A DNA stretch of 64,000 nt from contig CP136061.1 of the NCBI GenBank assembly GCA_032622095.1, forward strand, positions 221,745,148-221,809,147, read 5' to 3'. A program made the position numbers and the translations under genes. Under the pieces are notes generated by a model that saw only the letters and a list, made by a program, of their open reading frames with translations, made no database searches and was not told the origin of the DNA. This DNA is from Siphonodentalium dalli. Lineage: Eukaryota; Mollusca; Scaphopoda; Gadilida; Siphonodentaliidae. Below, one piece after another: positions 11,387-23,200 of this stretch (position 1 is the first letter of the stretch; each line of letters begins with the position of its first letter).

Positions 11387-11530
11387 TTAACCCTTTCTAT
11401 ACTAAATGGATTCTCCCACTCAGTTATAAAAGTATAGATTGGAATCGTCTATTATTCATCTGGAGGGGTGTTCAGGTAATAAAAGCAGTGGAGGGGTGTT
11501 CAGGTAATAAAAGCAGATGACAGATAGAAC
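11387..11530. mobile_element. Family 3 TTAA MITE, 5' part
   Basis: It begins TTAACCCTTTCTATACTAAA and carries the family's GGAGGGGTGTTCAGGTAATA block twice in tandem (about 11462-11510). The far end is missing. Confidence 0.65.
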
Positions 11531-11631
11531 AACAGATAATGCAAGATACAAAATATTCAGGATTGAGTTTTAAGGCTACGAATAAATAAGAATCACATTA
11601 TTTCTCATCGCTAAGTATTCAGTTATCAAAG

Positions 11632-11815
11632 TACAGTATAATGCCCTAAATAATTGACTCCTTAACCACAGCAGAATTATGGGTAACTTTTCAGGATTTA
11701 GTTGGAAATATGGCTTGTTGCCATTCATTGGAAAGCTCTTACTGAGAGCTTTCCGGTGAATGGCAACAAGCCATATTTCTGCTGTGGTTAAGGAGTCAAT
11801 TATTTAGGGCATTAC
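11632..11815. mobile_element. Family 4 palindrome MITE
   Basis: Ends are TACAGTATAATGCCC and GGGCATTACA. The arms meet at GAGAGCT. The right arm lacks the CCTGAAAAGTTACCC block. Confidence 0.75.
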
Positions 11816-11990
11816 ATGCTATGAATGGGTTTGATGCTCACCGATGGACTGCTGAGTTTCATTACAGTGGCTAGGTGTGAGTTAAGCGGAGAGTGACAGT
11901 AGAGTTATATGCTGTTTAAATCTCACTCCTAGTTGTGAACCTTGAGCAAGGCCGCTCATACAGTGACCACTTCGCACCACTCATGTGTTA
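11816..11990 (+). repeat. SINE-like repeat, 5'-truncated copy
   Basis: The sequence GGACTGCTGAGTT, then GTGGCTAGGTG, then GTTTAAATCTCACTCCTAGT matches the body of the tRNA-derived repeat at 15740-16035 with scattered changes. The tRNA-like head is absent. Confidence 0.5.
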
Positions 11991-11991
11991 T

Positions 11992-12391
11992 TTAACCCTT
12001 TACCCAATAGAAGGGCCCTGTGCCAATGCGTTCTCTTATATATGCGAGTCGACCATAGGTCGCCTCGCATATATAAGAGAATGCATTGGCTTAACACATT
12101 ACAAATTATAAAATTGTTAAAGAATGTAAGAAAAAATGGTAAAAAGTGTTAAAAAAAGATGTTTTTTAGGCCAATGCATTCTCTTATATATGCGAGGCGA
12201 CCTATGGTCGACTCGCATATATAAGAGAATGCATTGGCACAGGGCATAACTGTAACCATCACAATGTGGTCAATGAGCCGGTTCCAATGATATCCATATT
12301 TGTATGGTTCTATTGAGACAGACCGAAGATATTTTAGGCTGTTGAAGCTTTATTTGGCCGGTTTTGGCCGGTTTGTTGGGTAAAGGGTTAA
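11992..12391 (-). mobile_element. Family 1 TTAA double-hairpin MITE, copy 3
   Basis: The family 1 element is in reverse orientation here, with TTAA at both ends and both hairpins intact. It lies 5' of lipase A, between the two genes. Confidence 0.85.
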
Positions 12392-12555
12392 ACAAGTATC
12401 AGTCAGCTTGTACGTAATACCGGTGAGTATATGTTCTGATCAAACTAGAGCAGCGGCTGTACAAATGACTGCAGCAGGTTCATTGTATGGCTTGTACAAA
12501 TGACTGTGTACTGTACTGTATTGTTTAAAAGTGTCTAAGTTGAGCAAGTAATTGG

Positions 12556-12945
12556 TTAACCCTTTACCCAACAGAACGGCCCTGTGCCAATGCATTCTCT
12601 TATATATGCGAGTCGACCATAGGTCGCCTCGCATATATAAGAGAATGCATTGGCTTAACACATTAAAAATTATAAAATTGTTAAAGAATGTAAGAAAAAA
12701 TGGTAAAAAAAGTTTTTTTTTAGGCCAATGCATTCTCTTATATATGCGAGGCGACCTATGGTCGACTCGCATATATAAGAGAATGCATTGGCACAGGGCA
12801 TAACTGTAACCATCACAATGTGGTCAAGGAGCCGGTTCCAATGATATCCATATTTGTATGGTTCTATTGAGACAGACCGAAGATATTTTAGGCTGTTGAA
12901 GCTTTATTTGGCCGGTTTTGGCCGGTTTGTTGGGTAAAGGGTTAA
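12556..12945 (-). mobile_element. Family 1 TTAA double-hairpin MITE, copy 4
   Basis: It has the same orientation as copy 3 and lies only 164 bases from it. Both hairpins and both TTAA ends are present. Open frames on both strands here are products of the hairpin and are not genes. Confidence 0.85.
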
Positions 12946-14260
12946 GCGGTGTATAAAACCGTCATAAAGTGTCCAAGCCTAGTTCCTGGGCCATTCAGCA
13001 AACATTCCTGTTACATCAAAATCCTAATTCAGTTAAAGGGACTTAAGGTCTTCGAAGTGGGTTCATGTGAAAAAACAAAAAAGTCTGTAAAACAGCTATT
13101 ATCAACATGTACTTGAAAAAATAGATTGACTTTTTTCTTATTTTCATTATTAATAACTCTCCAATAATGAAATGTTGCATGTCAAAAACATTGTTAGAAA
13201 ACATTACTGTTACAGTGGAATTTGTTGACAAATCACTATAACAATTTTGTTTACATATTAATAATTTCAACATACAAAATTTTGTTCTTGGAGAACTATC
13301 AATAATGAAAATCAGAACAAAGTTTATCTATTTCTCTATGTTCTTCTTAGTGATGATGTTATCACATACTTTAAAAAAAAAAATTGCACATTTACCCAAC
13401 AGAGTGCTTTGGGTTTCTGGATTAGTCAATTACAATCACTGCTAGCCAAGTTCCTGCTCATCCAAGCCGCTGGAATAATAAGCTATATATAATCCTTGTT
13501 ATTACCTGTTTTAATCAAAGTACTATTCCGTCAATATACTATACTAGTAAGTTTCATAGCCATATAGGTACCCAAATGTTTTTTGGGGGAGGGGGGGCTG
13601 AATTTTGTCTTAACATTTTTGACATGATATATTCATCGTTGTAACACAGTTTTTGTTGAATATACCTTGTATAACACATAAATATAACAAAATAGATTCA
13701 AATTAACCTTAAATATGTATAATTCAGGTAGAAACATGAACATTTTGAGCTTTCAAAACATTTGGGGGGGGGGGGTTCTGCATGCAGCTCAGCTCCCTGG
13801 CCCATACGGCAATGAGTAAGTTGCATATTATTCCAGGCAATCTACAGTAGAAGCATGAATTGAGTCTGAATTTCTTACCTCAGAAAATTGAAGAATAGTT
13901 AAGTCAACTTGAACCTTGGCTATAACAGCCTTGTGATGCAGCAACAATCTTTACTAGATATACTTGTTTAATGTTTACATCAGTGTTTTATACATATATT
14001 ATCTTCTAATCCTATCAAATGTAAGTGCATGACTCATCTTATCAAAACATTGGAGATATCAGACCATGGGCCGATTTTTAAATCAGGTTATCTATTGAAA
14101 CCAACTGAAGAATTAAAGTTGATATTAACCTATGCAGAGTGATCAGTTTATTAAACTAGTCCAAGGCAGTAGTGAGTACTAATTATATCACACATGTTAC
14201 AACATATATTAATCTGTTCTTATTGGTTAAAAGACTGCTGTGTTGCATTTGGTAGGAGAG
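12946..14260. other. Intergenic stretch with dispersed repeats
   Basis: No gene was seen. The block at about 13265-13425 is related to 56,765-56,900, so it is a dispersed repeat. Two G-runs at about 13587 and 13764 sit in similar surroundings. The rest is AT-rich. Confidence 0.4.
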
Positions 14261-14269
14261 TGATTGCAT

Positions 14270-14820
14270 GATCAGATGTAGAACAAGTCATCTCAGTCCA
14301 CGACAGCTTTGGATATCGGTTGGGTTGATGCTGTTTTGGACTGAGTTCTGTCCCGTCACTCTTCTATAACAGACTTTCATTGAAAGACCTACTACATTTA
14401 CATGTGGAGCCTGGGCATTCCTGTGAACCTCTGAATGTGATTAATCATCTGACATGTCTATGATTAATCTGTCTTCAAAATGATATACCATTTACTGTGA
14501 CAGCAAAAGGTAAAGTGATGATACAAACATTGTTTACTTATAAATCTTGTTGCTTTGACATTCAACGGACCTCTGATATATGCATGTTTGATATCAGCAT
14601 GCTTGGGAAAGGCTGCCCTCTATGTTCACATGTGCAAAGTGTCCATTGACCTAATCCGAAGACATACAATCAAGATAACTCCCGCCCACGATCCTGGGCG
14701 TGAAGTCTGTTATAGAAGAGTAATGGGATGGGACTCAGTACAAAACAGCATCAACCCAACCGATATCCCAAGTTGTTGTGGACCGAGAAGACTAAGTCAT
14801 GGTCTAGATCAGATGATGGA
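14270..14820. repeat. Inverted-repeat element
   Basis: Arms at about 14270-14390 and 14700-14820 are inverted copies, sharing GATATCGGTTGGGTTGATGC and CTTCTATAACAGACTT. An open frame of 89 codons over the right arm is explained by the repeat. Confidence 0.6.
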
Positions 14821-15078
14821 ATGAACATTTTGGTAATATTTCTTAGAAATATATAAAAATTTGGTGGTGGATCCAATATTCTGGACTTCATTAATTCTAT
14901 CACTTATGATTCTATTTCAGGGAATATCTGATGAATATCTATTCAACATACAGGGAGCAGAAACTTTGTGAATGTTATGATTTCTAAGCGGGTCTTAGTT
15001 TCCATAAATGAAAAAAAAATTACATTAATAACAGATTTAGCAGATACTGCTCCATATTATTGTCAACATCAACATATG

Positions 15079-15485
15079 CAGGCTCCAAAATATGGTGCTG
15101 GACATTTGCAGAATGAATCCCTGAAGGGTGAATTTAGTGACGCTACACTCCTTAGTGGGCTAGCATCACTCAATTCATCATCTGGGGACCTATGGGAGAC
15201 ATAGACACAGATATAAGTCCCCTGATTATGCAGTGTGTCATCTGCCAATTTGGGAATATAGAGAAACCATAAAAAGAAAAAGAGACTTTCTAAAGAAGTT
15301 TCTAAAGAAACTAAAAACACTTGTTAATTCGATAATATCGATAATTTCCAGAGATGAGGCGCAAGCAGAATGAGGTCCCCAGAGGTTGAATTTAGTGATG
15401 CTAGCCTGCTGTGCTGGGTTGGGTAACTAAATACACCCTCTGGGGACCTCATTCTGCAAATGTCCAGCACAATATTTTCAGGCCT
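15079..15485. mobile_element. Family 5 double-hairpin element
   Basis: It carries the CAGG..CC end variant with ATATGGTGCTGGACATTTGC and the complement at the right. Two hairpins on GAATGAGGTCCCCAGAGG lie inside. It sits between the lipase genes. Confidence 0.7.
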
Positions 15486-15739
15486 AAACATGAAATCATT
15501 TCCAAGGTGTATGACACTTATTTTGGCCAGTTTCTGTCACTCAAATAGGGATGTCCATAGAGGGTATGCATCACAATTGGCAGTTTCTAAATTGTCCATG
15601 TACCTGGTACTTCAAGCTTTCCAACTGTTAGAAATTATGGTTGGAAATTTTCAACTCATATTCATTTTGGTCAAAACTATTTACCAAAAGTGGGAATATA
15701 TTAAATTTTTTATCTAAAAAAAATAAAAATTCACACTAA

Positions 15740-16035
15740 ATATTGAGCTCTAGTCGTCTAGTGGTTAGCATGTTAGACTTGTCTTCATTGTCAACACATG
15801 GAGATGAGTTCACATCCGGCCAGTGGACTGTTGAGTTCTCACAACAGTGGCTTGGTGGGATTAACGACTTGTGGCTGTTGGGTTGTACGCTGTTTAAATC
15901 TCGCACCAAGTTGTGACGCTTGGGCAAGGTCACTTGTACTGTACTCGCTTTGTCGTACCTAGACAAGATATAGGGACCAGGTTAAGCATAAGTCGCTCTT
16001 GTGAAGAGCCTGTAAAATGGCAGCAGGCATTAGAG
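15740..16035 (+). repeat. tRNA-derived SINE-like repeat
   Basis: The head has an A-box-like TCTAGTGGTTAGCATG and a weak B-box-like GAGTTCACATCC at tRNA-like spacing. It is followed by a body that recurs at 11816-11990. No tRNA acceptor stem is formed, so it is not a tRNA gene. Confidence 0.5.
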
Positions 16036-17388
16036 TCTTATGATAAAACTCGGCATTCAATCTTGCAAGGAATTTGCAAAAAAGCTGTATAAAAAGTATC
16101 ATTTAGACATTTTCATGACACGAATCGAGAATTTCATTTTGCCATTGTCACCGTGCACAAATCATTGGGTTTGTTCATTGCGTTACTCGGAACACGGCTC
16201 CGTAACAATTTCCTGTGGGGCGGGTTGGCTCGTTTCGCTACTCCATTCTGCGCCGATGAAATTTCACTGTGCTACATCCAGATTTGATGCACGCTGAAGC
16301 GGCCGATGTCGGTGAATCAAAAACTAAAGTTAGCCGCTCTCGGCCAACCAGAATGCTTGTTTTTAGTGACAAATACTCAATTGAATTACAATTCGGCATA
16401 TTCACCATTGGTTAGAATATATATGATAGAGTTCTTTGCCATAAGGTCTCATTAACAGCGATGTCTGTTAAAAATTGTATAACATCTATACAATTGTGTT
16501 TTGTCCATTGGTAACAATATATATAGTTCTTCCCCATTTATTGTTATTTGACACCTATTTATTTTGAAAGGATGTCTATTAATTTAAACTAAAGTATATT
16601 GATTTATCATTAACTTTTGTTTTCAAAATTCTATACAATAAGTTTGGTTGGATGACTATTGAATTTCTTTCGACTTATTTGAAAATAAATGTGACATTTA
16701 TTTGTAGATTGGTACAACTGGTTGGTACAATATTTTGTTTTAAATATTTGTCATAAAATAAATTTATTTTGAAAACGTCTATTAAAATAAATTTGGATTT
16801 GACATATTGGTTATTATTTGACACTTATTGATTTCCATGACATCTTTTTGACCACTTGGCCGCCCGTATGACTGGCTTGATATTGAGGAAATAAACAAGT
16901 CATCTCAAGTTTTAACAGATATTAAAACTTGCTTGCGAAATTTGTTGTCAAATGAAAAAAAGTTTTCCAAATTGGAATTATTCTGCATTTGGTCAATTTA
17001 GCAAATGGCAGGATGAACACTGTCTGTAGATAGAGGCATGTGCAGTATGCTTTGTGTAAATTATTTCATAATATTTCACTGTTGGGAGGGTAATTGAAGT
17101 CAGTAAATAAGAACAATCTGTTTCATTTATAACAAATAATTAATTGCTTAAAACAATTACAGAATAATTATTTTCCTGAGTAGCTGAAAGAAGAAGATCG
17201 AGTGTCAAACACACAAACATATATAGCCAGTTTTAGCCACAGATATGTGTAACTTGTAATGTGTGTTACTATGGTATTGCTATGGAGATGTACATGGAGG
17301 TTTTACAGCGCCAAACCTACACATTTTATATATACTCTAGATATCGACCAATTTCTAGTGAAACATGCATGTAAACAATAGTCAGGAG
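16036..17388. other. Intergenic stretch, degenerate tandem repeat
   Basis: Between about 16,400 and 16,860 the words TTATTTGACA..TATT and ATTTTGAAA..GTCTATTAA recur irregularly, like a decayed tandem array. No gene was seen. Confidence 0.35.
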
Positions 17389-17842
17389 CAAGTCTGAGTT
17401 TAGTATCTGTCATTTGCAGAATGAGGTCCCCAGAGGATGAATTTAGTAACGCTATCCCACATTGTGGGCTAACATCACTAAATTCACCCTCTGGGGACCT
17501 CATTCTGCTTAGGCCTCATCTTTTCTGGAAAGTTTCTTTATTATCAAATTTCTAGAGAAACTTCTTAGCATAGATTCTATTTCTTTTTTAGTTTAGTTTA
17601 TATCCCCAAATTGGCAGATGACACATTGCATAATCGAGGTTCCCAATGGGAGTATATCACAATATTCAACATTTGGGAACTTCAATCTGAGTCTATATCT
17701 CCCATAGTAGATGAGGCCATGCAGAATGAGGTTCCCAGAGGGTAAATTTAGTGATGTTAGCCCACTATGCAGGATAGAATAACTAAATTCACCCTATGGG
17801 CACCTCATTCTGCAAATGACAGGCACACTAAACTCAGGCTTG
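17389..17842. mobile_element. Family 5 double-hairpin element with exact 8-bp duplication
   Basis: Ends are CAAGTCTGAGTTTAGT and ACTAAACTCAGGCTTG. The flanks are GTCAGGAG on both sides, an exact 8-bp target duplication. Two AGAATGAGG hairpins are inside. Confidence 0.85.
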
Positions 17843-18467
17843 GTCAGGAGAGGTGAGGACAATATGTTCACTCTGCAACCATTGATACACTTAATTAGCT
17901 TCAATCATAATAAACTTGTGCCACGCTGGAAAATGTCAAACACTATATCCAGACTTGTATACTTTCTATTTCATGTGAATCTGAATCAGATTTATCTGCT
18001 CTTTTCCATTATCCGTATATCATAGCGTTATCATTCATATGGTTGTCAGAAGATTTGATTATTCCTCTGCTACAAGTTACGTACGCTACACGTTGGACAA
18101 AAAAACATCTGAACGGTTTGACTATACTATGTACGTGTAGGCGAAATGGTCATGTGAGTCTGGTGATTTATGTTGACAATGACAATGCTACATGTTGCAC
18201 GTACCTGTGGCTGAACCTGGTTATTATCAAACAGTAAACTTCATATTGAACAGTATTAGAATATAATATATTAATGTACATAACTATCAGTCAGTAACTT
18301 CATATTGCATATATAAAATATACAAACATATTTATCAAACAGTAACTTCATATTGCAAATATAAAATATACAAACATAATTATCAAACTATTACTTCATG
18401 TTGAAGTATAAAACATACAAAAACAGAACAATCCAACAATAATTCAGGCACAAACAGGCACAAAATG

Positions 18468-18735
18468 CATTAACCAATCCATGACTGGAGCTTCCTGAAA
18501 TGTTGCGAAAACCATGTGCCAATGCATTCTCTCATATATACGAGTCTCCCATAGGGATCCTTGCAAATATAACAGAATACATTGGCCTAACAATATTTAC
18601 CTTGACCTTGTAAGCCAGTGCATTCTCTTATATATGCGAGGCTCCCAATGGGAGACTCACATATTTAAGAGAATGTACTGCATATGATCTTTAATGCTGC
18701 ACCAGCATGGCTCCCGTCATGAATGGGTTTATAGT
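18468..18735 (+). mobile_element. Family 2 TTAA double-hairpin MITE, decayed
   Basis: It carries CCATGACTGGAGCTTCCTGA at the left and CTCCCGTCATGAATGGGTTTA at the right. Both hairpins are present, with changes in the stems. The TTAA ends are eroded. Confidence 0.65.
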
Positions 18736-18925
18736 TCATTTCAGTATGCAGAGGTCGGTGATTCAATAAAGCTAAATAATCTAATCAACCAACAATTGAC
18801 ATGATATCCAGTAATCAGCTTCCGGCCATGAAAATCATCATATAATCTAGTATGCATGAACACTGAAAATCTTCAATATGTGAGAAAGTGCTTAACTATA
18901 GTGCTAGCATAATATTTTCTTAACA

Positions 18926-19020
18926 AAATATGTATCTCCTAATATGTATCTCCTAATATGTATCTCCTAATATGTATCTCCTAATATGTATCTCCTAATA
19001 TGTATCTCCTAATATGTATC
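18926..19020. repeat. 14-bp tandem repeat
   Basis: The unit TATGTATCTCCTAA is repeated about seven times with almost no change. It abuts the inverted-repeat element that follows. Confidence 0.9.
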
Positions 19021-19945
19021 TTGGACACTGAACTATTGGTTATCCTTCATGCTTAGTATGTCACAGAAGATTTAAAAGAAAAATGTTACATATCAGTAGG
19101 TAATGAAATGGTACAAAATACTATGGAACATTTTTACGCACTTGTCAAATCGAAAATAGATCTCATTAACCATGTGCCACCATTTCTTTTTAAAGGAACA
19201 TTGAGGTAAGATCATCGATTGTTATTATATAATAGAAGAGGCATGTCCACTACCTAGCTCTGGACCCACACGTGACAGATGAAGGAGCCACAAAAGAGGA
19301 AAAAGCTGAGGCTGTCTAGCTTCCTTTGGTCACCAGAGAAGCTACTGTAGTCCAGAAGGAAGGCTGATAAAGTCCTCAAAATTTGTCATGGCAATCAGCA
19401 ATGTCGAGGGAAACACGAGAAACAAGTGAAATCGAACATTGTCACAGAATTAATTCTTCATGGGTCATGTTCCATAATTTTGTGGGCTGCATATTTGATA
19501 AGTTGAATCTGAAATATACCCAGTGCAAACTACGCAAGGAACAGGGCTTAACGAGAAACGGAATCATGATATGAAGTTAGCATCGCATAATAGACAGCTG
19601 ATCCGCTATAAAAATGGTGTGATTCTCGCAAAATATTACGGAGTTTTAAAGTCCTGCAGTTCTAAGTCGAAGCTCAGTTTATAAATACCAAAGAGCAAAC
19701 TATATGCCTAGGCATTATGTTGATTAAAAATTTGTATGAATAGTATGCAATTTATCTTTCTGTAATGTTCCTTTTATAAGAAATGACGGGCATGTGGTTG
19801 GAAAGAACTACTTTCAATTTGACAAGTGCGCGAAAACCATAACGTAGGTATTTCGTACCATTTCATTACCTACGGATATGTAACCTTTTTTCTTTTTAAT
19901 CTTCTGTGACAAGGATAACCAATAGTTCAGTGTCAAAGATATCTT
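19017..19945. mobile_element. TIR element of about 0.93 kb
   Basis: The terminal inverted repeats extend about 140 bp, from TATCTT.GACACTGAACTATT to beyond GGTAATGAAATGGTAC. The middle (19,200-19,740) is unlike its surroundings, but no transposase motif was seen. It lies 3' of lipase B. Confidence 0.6.
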
Positions 19946-20124
19946 TGCCGGAGATATGTATAGCCAATTATAGAATATGTAGGAGTTGATATGCTGCCAT
20001 GCATGATGCTAAATGTGAATACAAAGTAGATGCTGAATGGTTGCTATTAAATTGTAAAAAAAATGATGTCCAGAATAATAAATAAAGTATGTGTCGTGAA
20101 ATTTCTTCCCCAAAAATGTGGCAT

Positions 20125-20271
20125 TCATTTGTTTTCGTTGATGATGTTGATGATGACCTCATAGATATCTTTATAGGCATTCATCCCCCAAATAAAATCC
20201 AGATGGTTGTACGAGTCGACATGGATTGTTTTGACTAGATTTTTCAACTTTGGTATCAGAAGAGAGACATC
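20125..20271 (-). CDS. Lipase B exon 10 (catalytic His, stop)
   Basis: Phase 0 after acceptor TGTTTTCAG, 48 codons and TGA. It encodes [15 protein letters not shown] and [20 protein letters not shown]. The His of NHLDFIWG completes the triad. The end of the protein, INIINENK, matches the family's C-terminal length. Confidence 0.93.
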   Translation of the reverse strand, partial: DVSLLIPKLKNLVKTIHVDSYNHLDFIWGMNAYKDIYEVIINIINENK

Positions 20272-23200
20272 CTGAAAACAAACAATAAATTTTAATCCAA
20301 TTCATAATTGGAAAAACAGTTGACATTCAAACCATTTCATAAAAGGAAAACAAATGTAATTAATATCATTATTCCGATTCAATAACTTGAGCATTTAATC
20401 TTTAACCCTTTACCCAACAAACCGGCCAAAACCGGCCAAATAAAGCTTCAACAGTCTAAAATATCTTCGGTCTGTCTCAATAGAACCATACAAATATGGA
20501 TATCATTGGAACCGGCTCCTTGACCACATTGTGATAGTTACAGTTATGCCCTGTGCCAATGCATTCTCTTATATATGCGAGTCGACCATAGGTCGCCTCG
20601 CATATATAAGAGAATGCATTGGCCTAAAAAAACACTTTTTACCATTTTTTCTTACATTCTTTAACAATTTTATAATTTTTAATGTGTTAAGCCAATGCAT
20701 TCTCTTATATATGCGAGGCGACCTATGGTCGACTCGCATATATAAGAGAATGCATTGGCACAGGGCCCTTCTGTTGGGTAAAGGGTTAAAGACTCTAAAT
20801 ATTTCCCTTCTATAAACATAACTTTAAACATCATTTATCTCACAGGATTAGATTGAAAGTCAAATACTGGAATTTGTTCTTAGCTACCTGTTTAGAAAAA
20901 ACATAAACAGATTATAGGAAGCCGAACAATGAGTGCAGAGATACTAAATGTGTACTATACAAACATAATGTGAGTGAAGCAATTTTTTTGTGCCACAATA
21001 ACAGCCTATATACTGCCAATACAAAAAGGCCAAGACATTACTCCTGAGGTTGTTCCAAAAAGGGGAGAATGGAGGGTGTTCAAAAAGAGCGACCGGCTGC
21101 TCCGGTTCATTTATTGAAAAGAAAGTATAACTCAAACTGCTTCGCATATCCCTGCCGGCAAAAATATAGTTCCCCTGATTCTTGCTTTGGAATTATTCCC
21201 ATCGACAGTTTATAATCTTATATTATTCTTGCCAAAATTCTTGCAATTGATATATATGGGCATGTTTCATCTGAATATTTTCCAACACAATTGTATAGCT
21301 TACTTTTGTGAAATGCCAAGCGTTATGGCATTGCGATCTATGTTGATGAGATACCTCGCTATCAAACATGTTCACATTACAATCAAACATGTTCGCATTT
21401 CAGCAAACTTTTGTTTAATGTCACATGCGTAGTTAATCCTTTGGGATAAAATTCGTCGCTATGTTTTTAAAATTTCAAATTTCATGCTGAAATTTGTGGG
21501 CTAAAAACTTTAATACTTTATTATGATCTTGAAACCAACCTTGGGATCAGCTAGCCAATCATGTCCTCCTGTAAACAGTACGACTGGTGTCTCCATCTTT
21601 GTGACATCATACAAGGGTGGGGTATCCTGGGAATTTGAGAGGAATACTAGTATAATAGTGTTTCAAATTGCTCTACAATGTAATTGTTATGTTAAACAAG
21701 AGCTTTGATAGGTCATGGCAATATATGTCCGTTAACCATTTTGAATTGTACTACAGCAAAAAACAATAAAAATTTGAGCTTACAAAGAATATCTGATGTA
21801 CCCCTAATTTCAATGCCAAAATGCGGTAAAAATGTCAAAAAGGGCCGTAACTCATGTCAAAATAATTGGGTCTGTATTTTTAGCTGGGGAAACACACGTA
21901 TCAGCTTTAGTTCAGATCAAATAATCCAAACAAGAGTTATCGGTCAGAAAATTAAAAGTTATGAAATCAGGCAAATTCTAAGTCGAAAAAGGGCCGTAAC
22001 TCAAGTAAAAATAATTGGACGGAATCCATATTTGAACTTGGCCTGTATTTTTAGCTTGGAAACCAAAATATTATGAAATCAGTCAAATTCTAAGTCGCAA
22101 AAGGGCCATAACTCATGTAAAAATAATTGGACGGAACCAATAATTGAATTTGGCCTGTATCTTAGCTGAAAATACATATACCAACTTTGGATCAGATCAA
22201 ATAATCCAAACTGGAGTTATTGGTGGGAAACCAAAAATGTTAATGGAAGGAAGATGGACAGACAGACTGACTGATTTCATAATACGACCGTTTTTTCAAA
22301 GGGCATATAAAAAATATACACAAATTTTGAATCAAGCGTGTAATAACTTGCTGTGGTCAAGTTGTGGTCTCATAAAGAAATATGAGTTTGAGTAGAAATC
22401 GCAAACCCAATTTGATGAAAATCAGACAAAGTTCATCAGATGTTTTCTGGTGAAGGCAGGAATGATTTTCAAGTCAATCAATGATATTTATTATTAGAAT
22501 CCATTAACCAAATTTGATGAAACCCAGAACATTATAAGAGGCATAACTCATGAAACAAAATTCGGACAGGACTGGTTTTCAATCAGAAGTCTCAGTAGCT
22601 TGGGCATTAATTTATAAATATACCTCTCATTTAATATTATAAAATACATTGGTGCAAGGATAAACAGACCGGATATGCCACTTGACGCAGACTTAATTAA
22701 AATTACGCGAATTAAAATTTAAATGGAGATGATATATTTATTTGACTTTTTATAAAACAACAGTTTATGTGAGTTTAATAATCACTTTAACATCATAACC
22801 ATGCTTTTTTGTGCATTGTGTACATTGAAATTGAATACAGTGGGAACAATTATCAGATGACCGGTCAGGTGACTTGAAGTCGTCAGACAGACATGTTTCC
22901 TATAAGTATGATAGTCTATTTTTGGCTACATTCCAACTAGTCCAAGTTTTTTATGTGTGGAAACTACAAACCATAATTTGGCCAACATCCAATAATTGTT
23001 TTATTTATTGTGCTTATGACATGATACACTAGATAGATGGTTGGGACAGATGCCCACTGTTAGGTGGAGTTCTGTTACCCCATCGATCGAAAAGTGCATT
23101 ACATCTTGTTTCTGACAAAAAAAAGCTACCAACCTGTCCATAATGCTCTTCATTTTGCTTTTTCGACCGATAGTCATACATCTGAAAAGCCTTTGTATCA

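Noticed and set aside
12440-12803. Open frames of 83-110 codons on both strands (also at 5079-5276 and 20531-20815)
   Set aside because: They read through the family 1 hairpins, give the same text ([14 protein letters not shown]) in each copy and on both strands, and have no start context or domain. They are explained by the palindromes.
14555-14824. 89-codon frame
   Set aside because: It lies over the right arm of an inverted repeat; the other arm gives no matching frame, and no splice context is seen.
15740-15830. tRNA gene
   Set aside because: A- and B-box-like words are present, but the acceptor and anticodon stems do not form, and the body recurs as a repeat. It is called a SINE-like repeat.
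18926-19020. Regular short repeats that could suggest a CRISPR-like array
   Set aside because: The 14-bp units are direct tandem copies without spacers, in a eukaryotic genome with spliced genes.
21604-21652. Alternative acceptor CTAG for lipase B exon 9
   Set aside because: Using it would put DTPPLYDV out of frame with exon 8. The AAATTCCCAG acceptor keeps phase 0 and the family's spacing between HYGQ and PP.Y.V.
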